64,000 nt of DNA from positions 134,501 through 198,500 of the forward strand of contig CATOSZ010000009.1 in the NCBI GenBank assembly GCA_951812805.1, read 5' to 3'. Positions 54,833-63,014 of this stretch are shown here, in pieces (the first letter of the stretch is position 1; every line of letters begins with the position of its first letter). Below the pieces are notes generated by a model. It was not told the DNA's origin, searched no databases, and worked only from the letters and a program-made list of their open reading frames with translations. Origin of the DNA: an uncultured Alphaproteobacteria bacterium. GTDB taxonomy: Bacteria > Pseudomonadota > Alphaproteobacteria > GCA-2731375. The position numbers and the translations under genes were made by a program.

Positions 54833-56269
54833 CAGCAATTCTCATTTTGGCGATTTGCGTTGATTTTTTCCTATGCAAGGAGCCCGGTTTCTGATTCAAA
54901 GTGGCGATGAAGGTGCTCAAAGACCTGATATTGGAGTTGCGCTCGCTCTGCGGGTCCTTCCCGGACAAGCGGACGGGGAGCAACAGCCGCTATGACATGG
55001 CCGACTTCGGGCTTTCGGCCTTCTCGCTGTTCTTCATGCAGAGCCCCTCGTTCCTGTCCCATCAGCGCACGTTGGCGCGGGCGCACGGGCGCTCGAATTG
55101 TGAGAGCTTGTTCTCCATGTCGCGGATCCCGACGGACAACCAGATCCGGGCGATGCTGGACCCGGTGGTGCCGGACAGGCTCTATCCGCTCTTCTCGTCC
55201 CTGCTGGAACGTCTGGAGGCGGGCGGTGGGCTCGGCCCCTTCCGACGCCTGGACGGCCATCTCCTGGTCGCGCTCGACGGCACCGAATATTTCTGCTCGC
55301 GGAAGATCTCCTGCCCCAACTGCTCGCAGCGCAAGCGCAACGACGGGGCCGTGGAGTATCACCACAACATGGTCACGGCAGCGCTTGTCGCCCCGGGCCA
55401 CGCCCGGGCGATACCGCTGGCTCCGGAGTTCGTCGTTCCCCAGGATGGCGGGGAGAAGCAGGACTGCGAAAGCCGGGCGACGCGGCGCTGGCTGGTCGCG
55501 CACGGGCCCGGCCTGGCCCGGCTGAAGCCGATCTATCTCGGCGACGATCTCTATTCCCGCCAGCCGATTTGCGAGGCCGTTCAAGCGGTTGGCGGCAACT
55601 TCCTGTTCGTCGCCAAGCCAGGCTCGCATCCGACGCTCCACGAATGGCTCGACGGCATCGAACTGCCGATCCACGAGGAACGGGTCAAGAAAGGCCGTGG
55701 CTTCCAGACCCATCGCTACCGTTGGCTCGCCGACGTGCCGATCCGCGACGGTAAGGACGCGCTCCGGGTCAACTGGCTCAACATCGAGATCGTCAACAAG
55801 GCCGGAAAGGTCACGTACCGCAACAGCTTCGTCACCGACATCGCTGTCGACCGGAGCAACGTCGCCGAACTCGCCGCCTGCGGGCGGGCCCGTTGGAAGA
55901 TCGAGAACGAGACCTTCAACGTGCTCAAGAACAACGGCTACAATCTCGAGCACAACTTCGGACATGGCAAACAGAACCTCTCGGCCCTGCTCGCCACCAT
56001 GAACCTCTTCGCCTTCGCCTGCCACGGCGTGTGCGAGATCCTCGAAGCCGTCTGGGAAAAGGCCCGCGGCGCCCTTGGCTCACGTCGGCGCTTCTTCGAA
56101 CACTTACGCACCATTACCAGCTACATCGTCTTCCCCTCCTGGGCGGCCCTCGTGCGGACCCTCATCACTGGGCAGCCACCGCCTGCCAGAGCCAGCCTCT
56201 GAACCGAAACCGAACCCCAAGCGAGTATCACCCAGGAGACAGAAACAAGAGCCATAATGAGAACTGCTG
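54833..56269 (+). mobile_element. Insertion sequence (IS4-like DDE type) nested in IS630 copy 2
   Basis: The 1437-bp element has inverted ends: left CAGCAATTCTCATTTTGGC and right (reverse strand) CAGCAGTTCTCATTATGGC, matching at 17 of 19 bases. It is bordered by a perfect 9-bp target duplication, GACGACATC, at 54824-54832 and 56270-56278; the empty site is seen in copy 1. One transposase gene fills it. The 9-bp duplication and single DDE gene fit an IS4-like group; the exact family is not settled. Confidence 0.93.
54907..56202 (+). CDS. DDE transposase of the nested insertion sequence
   Basis: A 431-residue transposase with a probable RNase-H-fold catalytic core. The likely DDE residues are the Asp in LVALDGTEYF, the Asp in IYLGDDLYSRQP and the Glu in RARWKIENETFNVLKNNG, which is similar to the Y-R-E-K signature of the IS4 group but not exact. 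The CPNCSQ pair near residue 135 might bind zinc. An in-frame GTG at 54901 is an alternative start. The gene appears intact, so the element may be active. Confidence 0.9.
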   Translation: MKVLKDLILELRSLCGSFPDKRTGSNSRYDMADFGLSAFSLFFMQSPSFLSHQRTLARAHGRSNCESLFSMSRIPTDNQIRAMLDPVVPDRLYPLFSSLLERLEAGGGLGPFRRLDGHLLVALDGTEYFCSRKISCPNCSQRKRNDGAVEYHHNMVTAALVAPGHARAIPLAPEFVVPQDGGEKQDCESRATRRWLVAHGPGLARLKPIYLGDDLYSRQPICEAVQAVGGNFLFVAKPGSHPTLHEWLDGIELPIHEERVKKGRGFQTHRYRWLADVPIRDGKDALRVNWLNIEIVNKAGKVTYRNSFVTDIAVDRSNVAELAACGRARWKIENETFNVLKNNGYNLEHNFGHGKQNLSALLATMNLFAFACHGVCEILEAVWEKARGALGSRRRFFEHLRTITSYIVFPSWAALVRTLITGQPPPARASL

Positions 56270-56469
56270 GACGACATCACCGATCATTGCTGCAAGGCCT
56301 GGAACAACCTCATCGCACAGCCGGACAGAATCAAATCCATCGGACGAAGATCATGGGCCATCGGGTTCTGATCATTGTCGATTGGTATAATGCCCTCGCG
56401 CCAGTGGAAATCCGGCCGGCCTTGCTCCACATTCGCCCGACCCGGTGAGCAACAAAGTGGCAACGACGG

Positions 56470-57483
56470 ATGCGGAAGAACCTTTTGTTCACGGCGATTG
56501 CCTGGTTGCTGATCTTCGGCCTGTTCGAGGGTGGCATCCGGATCTACGACGTCATCGACGCCATAGGCGATGAAAAGCGGCACAAGACGACCAACTGGTC
56601 CTCCCTGTTCCTGCCGCACCCCTATGCGACCTATGTCGCCAGCCCGGCGCATGGTGATCACACCGAACAAGGTTTCCGCGGCCCCGACCTCTACGAAACC
56701 GAGGCGGCCGGCCTCCGTATCGTGGCGCTCGGCGGCTCCTCCACCTACGGCACCCGGGTCGCCGAAGCGGACGCCTATCCCCGCCAGCTGGAGCACCTGC
56801 TGCGCAAGCGCCTCGACCGGCCGGTCGAAGTGATCAACGCAGGGTTGGGCGGTTACGGCACGGCCAATATCATCGCCCTACTGGCGTTACGCATCGCCCA
56901 TCTGAAGCCGGACATCGCGATCTTCTATGTCGGCTTCAACGATGCCTGGAACCGAATTCTGTATGCCGGCTTCGAGACCGACTATGGCCACGCCCAGCGC
57001 AGCTGGCTCATGCCGGAACGCCCGCTCTGGCGGGCCAGCCGGCTGCTCGACGAGGTCGCCAAACTGCTTGGCCACCGCCAGCGCCGCGACCCGCACCTGC
57101 ACGATGTCGCCTGGCACCCGAAATCCGGCACGGCCGCGGACAACTGGAACGGTGGATCGGACAGAGCCTTTCGCGCCAATCCGCGCACCCTGGTCGCCGT
57201 CGCGCGGGCCCACGGTATGAAAGCGGTGCTGGTAACCCAGGCGAGCGACTTTGCCGGGCACCCACTTAAGGCGGATAATCCGCTCTGGCAGGAGGCTCTG
57301 GCGACCCAGACCCGCGCCATCCGCGATATCGCGGCGGAAACGGAGACGCTGCTGATCGACATCCAGGCCGAGATGAACGACAAGGCCGACTATTTCGCCG
57401 ACGTGCTGCATATGTCGGCAGCGGGCAACGCTAGGCGGGCGGAGCTCATCGCCGACGGGCTCGCCCCGCTCCTCGGGAAATAA
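56470..57483 (+). CDS. SGNH/GDSL-type hydrolase with N-terminal membrane anchor
   Basis: A 337-residue protein. Residues 5-25 form a hydrophobic signal/anchor (LLFTAIAWLLIFGLFEGG). The SGNH motifs follow: ALGGSSTYGTR (catalytic Ser), NAGLGGYGT, YVGFNDAW (Asn), and DVLHMSAAGN (Asp and His). SGNH enzymes act on acyl or acetyl esters in lipids and polysaccharides, probably in the periplasm here. It begins 82 bases after the right end of the IS630 copy; the flanking TATAAT at 56386-56391 might drive it. Confidence 0.88.
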   Translation: MRKNLLFTAIAWLLIFGLFEGGIRIYDVIDAIGDEKRHKTTNWSSLFLPHPYATYVASPAHGDHTEQGFRGPDLYETEAAGLRIVALGGSSTYGTRVAEADAYPRQLEHLLRKRLDRPVEVINAGLGGYGTANIIALLALRIAHLKPDIAIFYVGFNDAWNRILYAGFETDYGHAQRSWLMPERPLWRASRLLDEVAKLLGHRQRRDPHLHDVAWHPKSGTAADNWNGGSDRAFRANPRTLVAVARAHGMKAVLVTQASDFAGHPLKADNPLWQEALATQTRAIRDIAAETETLLIDIQAEMNDKADYFADVLHMSAAGNARRAELIADGLAPLLGK

Positions 57484-59394
57484 TCAGAGCGTCCGGGCGA
57501 CCCGGAACCCGAGATTGACGTTGCGGTTTTCGGTCTTGAAGCCGAGGCGGACGGCGGCGCGCAGGAAGCGCCCATCCGTACCCCACGAGCCGCCGCGCAG
57601 TGCCCGGCGTGAACAATCGCCCGTGGTCCACACGCCGCCGTGGTCGGGCGCGCCGTCATAGCCGTCGTTCCAGCAGTCCTCGACCCACTCCCAGACATTG
57701 CCGATCATATCGTGCAGGCCGAAGGCGTTTGGCTTGAAGCCGCCGACCGCGGCCGTCTGCCGGCCGATGCCGTCGGAGCAGGTCTGATAGCGAAACTCGA
57801 AATCCGTCGCCGCATCCGCCCCGTTCGCATAAGTGCAGACCTCTTCGTCGTCGCGATCCTTACCCCAGTAGCGGCGCGCCTCGGCCCCGCCGCGCGCCGC
57901 ATATTCCCACTCCGCCTCGCTCAGCAACCGGTAGGGCTTGCCGGTCCGCCGCGATAACCAATCGACATAGGCTTGCGCGTCATGCCAGCTAATGCAGTTT
58001 TGCGGATGATCCTCGGTGTAGGCGAACCCCGGATCCTTCCAGCTTTTCTTCTTGTTGGTTCGCCACTTGTTCTTGTCCGCGTCCCAGGCCCGGCAGCCGC
58101 TCTCCGGGACATGTCCGGTTTCGCGGATGAAATGGACGAACTGCTTGCGGGTCACTTCGAAGCGGCCGACCGCGAACGGTTTGGCAATGTTCACCGGGTG
58201 CCGGGGCCCTTCGCCGCCGAAACGGTCCTTCTCGGTCGTCGGCGATCCCATGGCGAAGGTGCCGGCGGGCAGGACGACCATTTCCGGGCATTCCTCGCAA
58301 TCGCGGAAACTCTCGCCCGGTGCCTTCGGGAACGTTCCGACCGCGACCTTCCGCTCGTCGGCGCCGCTTCCACCAGACACGCCACCGGTCCCCTGGCCCA
58401 GCTTGGCGATCCGTCGCTTGGCCAGCGCCGCAAACGTGCCGTTCGGAAACTCGTCGAGATAGGCCTGGAAAAGCGCCGGATCCGCCTCGTCCTTGATCTC
58501 CGACCAGAACGCCAGATCGAGCGCGCCCTCGTTGCCGCGGGCGGATGCCGGGGGGGCCTTCTCGCCACCCGAAACGGGCCCGGGCCGGGCTGTGGTCTTC
58601 GGCAGGAAGATGAACTCGCCGCCTTCGTGACCGGCGCGGCGGATATCGGAATATTGCGGGGTCTGGTCCGAGTTGACGACGACGGGGCGGCTCACGCGGC
58701 GAAACAGCTCCTGCCCCTCGAGCGGTTTGTCGTTTTCGCTGAGCGACGCGATCAGGGCGGCGGCAAAGACCGAATGGCTCCCGCCGCCCGCGTCCATCAC
58801 CGGCTCCAGCCCGCCGGAGACGATGGCGGTGCGCGAGCGCTTCTCGGCCACGCGGCGCAGCCATTCGTCCCGCTCCGCCCCCGTCGCGAGCTTCGAGGAG
58901 GCGGTACGCACCAAGGTACCGGAATAGCAACTGTCGGCGATCACCATCACATGGCGCGCAGACATGGCGTTCAGGCGTCGGGTCAGCTCGCCGTTGGCGA
59001 TCCACTCCAGATCATCCTCCGCCTCCGCATCGACCGGCTGCCAGTAGCCAGTGCCGGTCTGGCGGTCGAGATAGCCGTGCCCGGCGTAATAGATCAGGAG
59101 ATTGTCCTTCTCCGTCAGTTCGGCCCGGTAGTCGTTCACCGCGCGCAGGATGTCGTCCTTGGTGGCGTTGCGCAGCAGCTTCACGTCGAAGCCGTAGCGT
59201 CCTTCGAGCAGGCCGGCGACCGTCTCCGCATCGTGCACCGCGGTTTCCAGGCGCGGCAGATTGACGTACTCGTTGTTGCCGATGACCAGCGCATGGTAGC
59301 GGCCGAAATCGAAGTTGGACGCACGGCTCGGCCCGGTGGCGAAGCAGACGAGCGCGAGCAGCGCCAGGCAAGCAATTCGCGTTGTTTTCATCAT
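57484..59394 (-). CDS. Caspase-like peptidase fused to a formylglycine-generating-enzyme-like domain
   Basis: A 636-residue exported protein (signal peptide, residues 1-25, ATGPSRAS). Residues 30-260 are a caspase (C14) domain with the catalytic His in LLIYYAGHGYLDRQTG and Cys in IADSCYSGTLV. Residues 385-635 form a SUMF1/FGE-like domain (PEMVVLPAGTFAMGS, FEVTRKQFVHFI, WEYAARGG, IGNVWEWVEDC, RALRGGSWG, GFRVARTL). The middle (residues 270-380) is a low-complexity linker. FGE domains of this type often lack the sulfatase-activating cysteines and act as binding modules. Its targets are unknown. Confidence 0.88.
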   Translation of the reverse strand: MMKTTRIACLALLALVCFATGPSRASNFDFGRYHALVIGNNEYVNLPRLETAVHDAETVAGLLEGRYGFDVKLLRNATKDDILRAVNDYRAELTEKDNLLIYYAGHGYLDRQTGTGYWQPVDAEAEDDLEWIANGELTRRLNAMSARHVMVIADSCYSGTLVRTASSKLATGAERDEWLRRVAEKRSRTAIVSGGLEPVMDAGGGSHSVFAAALIASLSENDKPLEGQELFRRVSRPVVVNSDQTPQYSDIRRAGHEGGEFIFLPKTTARPGPVSGGEKAPPASARGNEGALDLAFWSEIKDEADPALFQAYLDEFPNGTFAALAKRRIAKLGQGTGGVSGGSGADERKVAVGTFPKAPGESFRDCEECPEMVVLPAGTFAMGSPTTEKDRFGGEGPRHPVNIAKPFAVGRFEVTRKQFVHFIRETGHVPESGCRAWDADKNKWRTNKKKSWKDPGFAYTEDHPQNCISWHDAQAYVDWLSRRTGKPYRLLSEAEWEYAARGGAEARRYWGKDRDDEEVCTYANGADAATDFEFRYQTCSDGIGRQTAAVGGFKPNAFGLHDMIGNVWEWVEDCWNDGYDGAPDHGGVWTTGDCSRRALRGGSWGTDGRFLRAAVRLGFKTENRNVNLGFRVARTL

Positions 59395-59496
59395 GGCCAC
59401 GACGCTAGCAAATCCGACCCGGCCCCGGCAATGTTGCGATTGCGGGACGGGTGGACGAGTATGGCGGCGCATTGTCCAGGGTAGAGGTGATCACAC

Positions 59497-61725
59497 ATGC
59501 TCGGCCAAACACTCTATGAGGCGCCGCGCCCGACGGGGCGGCCCGGGGAAACCGTGGTTACCAGCACTTGTGGGCACAATTGTGGCGGCCGTTGCGTCGT
59601 CAATGCCCACGTGGTGGACGGTCGCATCGCCCGCATCAGCACCGATGCCCGGCCCTTCGATCCCGCCCATCCGCCGCTGCCCGCCTGCGCGCGCGGCATC
59701 GGCCAGATCGAACGGATCTACCACCCCGACCGGCTGCAATACCCGATGCGGCGCACCGGCCCGCGCGGCTCCGGCGCGTTCACGCGCATCGGCTGGGACG
59801 AGGCGCTGGACGAGGTCGCGGCCCAGCTTCGCCGCGTGCGCGAGACGTACGGCAATTCCGCGATCCTCGACGGCTCGCGCTCCGGCTCCACCTCCATCCT
59901 GCACGGGCGCAGCGCGGCCAAGCGCTTTCTGCACATGTTCGGCGGCTGTACCAACCTCTGGTCCTCGATGTCGTGCGAGGCTGAGATCTTCGCCATCCGC
60001 CACACCTTCGGACTGGACGTGCATTACAAGGCGGCGGGGCGGGAGCCGACGGACTACGAGAATTCCAAGCTGATCCTCATGTGGGGCTGGTCGCCCGGCG
60101 ACGGCACCTTCGGCACCGGCACCATGAGCTACCTGAAGCACGCCAAGGCCCAGGGCACCCGTATCATCTGCGTCGATCCCCGGCGCCATCGCACCAGCCG
60201 GCAGCTGGCGGACGAGCATATCTTCATCCGCCCCTCGACGGACGCCGCCGCACTCATCGCCATGGCCCAGGTCATCACCGCGGAAGGGCTGCACGACCAG
60301 GCCTTCCTCGACGCCCACGTCCAGGGCTTCGACGAGGCGACGCTGCCGGCCGATGCGCCGGCGGGCGCCTCCTACCGGGCCTATCTGATGGGCGAGGTGG
60401 ACGGCCAGGCCAAGACGCCCGAGTGGGCCGAGCCGATCACCGGCGTGCCGGCGGACGTGCTGCGCCGCCTGGCGATCGACTTCGCCACCGCCGGCCCGGC
60501 GGCGATCCAGGGCGGCTACGGCCCCGGCCGCACCGCGTTTGGCGAGCAGTTCCACCGCGCCGCCTATGCGCTCGCCGCCGTCACCGGCAACATCGGGCGG
60601 CCCGGCGGCAATACCGGCACCTCCAACGGGGCGACGGGCTTCGGCGACATCTCCAGCCTGCCGGGCGGCGCCAATCCGATCCGCTCGGAGGTGGCGACGC
60701 CGCTGCTGGCCGACCTGCTGGCCCGCGGTACGGCGGGCGGCCACCCCGCCGACATCAAGCTGATCTATGCCGCCGGCGGCTGCATCTTCAACCAGTGCCC
60801 GAACGCCGGAAAGATCGCCGACAACCTCGACGGCGTCGAGTTCATCGTCGGCCAGGACCATTTCCTCACCCCCACGGTGCGCCATGCGGACATCGTGCTG
60901 CCCGCCACCACCTTCTGGGAACGGAACGACGTCCATGTGCCCTGGGCCGGCGCCGGGCATTATGCGATCTACATGAAGCAGGCGATCGAGCCGATGTACG
61001 AATGCCGCAACGACATCGACATCTTCGCCGCCCTGGCGGAACGCCTCGGGATCGAGGGCTACAACGAGCAGGACGAGGACGACTGGCTGCGCCAATGCAC
61101 CGCCCGGGTCATTCCCGATTTCGACGCCTTCACCGAGGCGGGCGTCGCCCGGCTGCCGGCCCCCGCACCCGAGGACGCGGTCGCCTTCGCACGGCAGATC
61201 CGCGAAGGCGCGGCACACCCCTTCTCGACGCCATCGGGCCGGATCGAGATTTATTCCTCGTCCCTCGCGGCGAACCCGGATCCGCACGGCCTCGGCATCG
61301 TGCCGCCGATCCCGAGCTGGATCCCCCATGGCGAGGCGCCGGCCGAGCAGCCGCTGCGCATGTTCAGCTCGAAGTCGCGCGCCCGCACCCATTCGATCCA
61401 CGGCAACCAGGAGAAGCTTGCCCGGGTCGACCCGGACGACCTCTGGGTCCATCCCGACGACGCCGCGCCGCGCGGCATCAGCGACGGCCAGCGCGTGCGG
61501 GTCTTCAACGGCTTCGGCGCCAGCGAACTGACGGCGCGGGTCACCCGCGACATCGCGCCCGGCTGCGTATCGATGAAGGAAGGCGCCTGGTTCAGCCGGG
61601 ACGAAGACGGCATCGACAGCGCCGGCGCCGCCAATTCGGTCACCGCCGACATCTCCTCACCCGCCGGCTCCCAGACCTACAACTCCAACTTCGTCGAACT
61701 CAGAGCGAGCAATACGGGGCCGTGA
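59497..61725 (+). CDS. Molybdopterin-dependent oxidoreductase with N-terminal [4Fe-4S] (DMSO reductase family)
   Basis: A 742-residue Mo enzyme. The N-terminal CGHNCGGRC motif plus a later cysteine (LPACARG) would bind a [4Fe-4S] cluster. Family features include MGEVDGQAKTPEWAEPITG, NIGRPGGNTGTSNGATGFGD and the C-terminal cofactor domain (FSSKSRARTHSIHGNQ, GCVSMKEGAWFSRDEDG). SCEAEIFAIRH holds a Ser/Cys pair near the Mo site. It lacks a Tat signal, so it should be cytoplasmic unless the start is wrong. It resembles DmsA/YnfE-type reductases; substrate unknown. No DmsB or DmsC gene adjoins it. Confidence 0.88.
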   Translation: MLGQTLYEAPRPTGRPGETVVTSTCGHNCGGRCVVNAHVVDGRIARISTDARPFDPAHPPLPACARGIGQIERIYHPDRLQYPMRRTGPRGSGAFTRIGWDEALDEVAAQLRRVRETYGNSAILDGSRSGSTSILHGRSAAKRFLHMFGGCTNLWSSMSCEAEIFAIRHTFGLDVHYKAAGREPTDYENSKLILMWGWSPGDGTFGTGTMSYLKHAKAQGTRIICVDPRRHRTSRQLADEHIFIRPSTDAAALIAMAQVITAEGLHDQAFLDAHVQGFDEATLPADAPAGASYRAYLMGEVDGQAKTPEWAEPITGVPADVLRRLAIDFATAGPAAIQGGYGPGRTAFGEQFHRAAYALAAVTGNIGRPGGNTGTSNGATGFGDISSLPGGANPIRSEVATPLLADLLARGTAGGHPADIKLIYAAGGCIFNQCPNAGKIADNLDGVEFIVGQDHFLTPTVRHADIVLPATTFWERNDVHVPWAGAGHYAIYMKQAIEPMYECRNDIDIFAALAERLGIEGYNEQDEDDWLRQCTARVIPDFDAFTEAGVARLPAPAPEDAVAFARQIREGAAHPFSTPSGRIEIYSSSLAANPDPHGLGIVPPIPSWIPHGEAPAEQPLRMFSSKSRARTHSIHGNQEKLARVDPDDLWVHPDDAAPRGISDGQRVRVFNGFGASELTARVTRDIAPGCVSMKEGAWFSRDEDGIDSAGAANSVTADISSPAGSQTYNSNFVELRASNTGP

Positions 61726-62052
61726 GGCAAGGATCGAGTCGTTCCCTGATGTCTTTGGGGTTCGACACGCCTTCGTCGCGCGCCTGCTCGATAGCCACGT
61801 TCGTTCCGCGACAGCGCAGCGAGACGGACCCGCTTGAGCATGGACCGCCGCAAGCGCGCTTCGACGATTGGCCGATCACGTAGACCGATGCTGATTATTC
61901 ATGAAACTTTTGTATTGCTGAAACAATCGGTTCAAACCCGCCTTTCTGAACATCTACAAATAAACATCATGGTTTTGGCTGCATCGAATGATAAGGTTTG
62001 AGTTATGCTAATCCACATTTTTCAAGTGATATGACAAGTGGAGCTGATAGGG
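61726..62052. other. Intergenic stretch without a recognisable gene
   Basis: The first half (to about 61880) is GC-rich with no start-codon-bearing reading frame I trust. From about 61890 the base composition drops to AT-rich up to the next gene, with TTGAGTTATGCTAAT near 61995-62015 as a weak promoter candidate. The change in composition marks the edge of an acquired segment. Confidence 0.5.
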
Positions 62053-62718
62053 ATGAGCAGTCCTGAAACTGTCTTGTTGCATGCCTCAACCGAAATGGCG
62101 CACTGGGCCAGACATTATGATGCGGCACGATTCGAGTTGACTGCGGTCATCCTTGCCATATCCGGAGCTGCGGTGAGTTATGCAATCAGCGCAGCGAATC
62201 CTCGGGTAAGAAAACTTCTCCTGATCGTAATATCTTGTGTAGGCGTTTCGCTTTCATTGCTAAGCACGGAATATGCCCGCCTCTACTACGAACGATCGGA
62301 TGCCGCCTTTAGACTTCGAATGCTTGCGATAGATTATCACACGAAGGAAAAGGATCCTGTTAATTTTAGTAAGCACAAAGTAATAAAACACACTTATAAA
62401 GGTTACTTGACGGCCTTCGGTGAAAGAAGGCCGTCAATCGAGGAAAAGGAAGATAAAGAGGCCGCGAAACTCTTTGAAGAGTTGTATGGATCTCCCGGCA
62501 TCCATCATTGGCGATGGTACATGCTCCCTAAGCTCGCCTCATCTCTTTGGTTGTGGCTGAATTTTGGTGTAGGATTCATTCTGCCCGTGGCATGCTTGCT
62601 CCTCGGCATTGGACGTGATCGCAGTCCACGCCCGCCCTTTGGTCCCCCGCCAAATCCAGAAAACGGCCTTAACGAAGCATACGGCCCAAGTTCGAATGGA
62701 GACCGGACGGTGACCTGA
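62053..62718 (+). CDS. Hypothetical membrane protein in AT-richer segment
   Basis: A 221-residue protein from the ATG at 62053 (GGAG at good distance); an in-frame GTG at 62038 would add five residues. It has hydrophobic segments at about 25-45 (ELTAVILAISGAAVSYAI), 54-73 (KLLLIVISCVGVSLSL) and 165-195 (LWLWLNFGVGFILPVACLLL), with a charged cytoplasmic-type region between (EEKEDKEAAKLFEELYG) and a Pro/Asn-rich tail. I recognise no family. Base use is more AT-rich than that of the surrounding genes, so it probably arrived by transfer, and a transposase gene follows it. Confidence 0.7.
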   Translation: MSSPETVLLHASTEMAHWARHYDAARFELTAVILAISGAAVSYAISAANPRVRKLLLIVISCVGVSLSLLSTEYARLYYERSDAAFRLRMLAIDYHTKEKDPVNFSKHKVIKHTYKGYLTAFGERRPSIEEKEDKEAAKLFEELYGSPGIHHWRWYMLPKLASSLWLWLNFGVGFILPVACLLLGIGRDRSPRPPFGPPPNPENGLNEAYGPSSNGDRTVT

Positions 62719-63014
62719 TCGACAATAAAGAAATTTGATGACATCAAACAATAGAAGCGCATTAAAGGATATAGTTTCACGGTATTTACGGTGCTTTACA
62801 GTGACAGAGCACTCATTCATCTCCTCACCGACGCACCGGCGACGGCGACGGCGACGGCAAGTTGAACGTAACCGGGGCAAAAGGCCGGGCCTGGGGACGG
62901 GGGGATCTGGCCTGGGTATAGGGGTGAGTCTCAACGGCCACATCTTGTGAGGCTTCCGCGTCAAGTGACCAGATATCGATGTTCGCGGCGGGAGGTCTGT
63001 GATTCGATCCCGTC
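62719..63014. other. Non-coding gap before the IS66-type transposase
   Basis: The region has no credible gene. It contains a short CGGCGA triplicate-type tandem repeat at 62837-62860. I looked for the GTAAGC-type terminal repeat of IS66 elements and did not find it, so the left end of the element cannot be placed. Confidence 0.4.

Larger units (their letters stand above)
53865..56371 (+). pseudogene. IS630-family transposase, copy 2, split by a nested IS
   Basis: The reading frame matches copy 1, including the A8 slippery run at 54351-54358, up to 54832. There, 9 bases after the conserved PELNPAENVW region and past the catalytic Glu, the nested IS cuts the gene; the last part (ITDHCCKAWNNL to the stop at 56371) lies behind it. 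The truncated product would end in foreign residues. Transposition of this copy by its own protein is therefore doubtful, but copy 1 could act on its ends. Confidence 0.88.
53776..56385 (+). mobile_element. IS630-family insertion sequence, copy 2, interrupted by another IS
   Basis: The element is flanked by TA (53774-53775 and 56386-56387) and has the same termini as copy 1. Removing the nested IS (54833-56269) and one 9-bp duplication leaves 1164 bp, exactly the length of copy 1. I saw one base difference in the parts compared (T at 29845 against C at 54341). It is in the same orientation as copy 1, 24,496 bp away. It begins directly after the hydrolase stop codon. Confidence 0.92.

Noticed and set aside
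62837..62860. CGGCGA tandem repeat
   Set aside because: Only four imperfect units of six bases; no flanking features, so it is too short to call a functional repeat.
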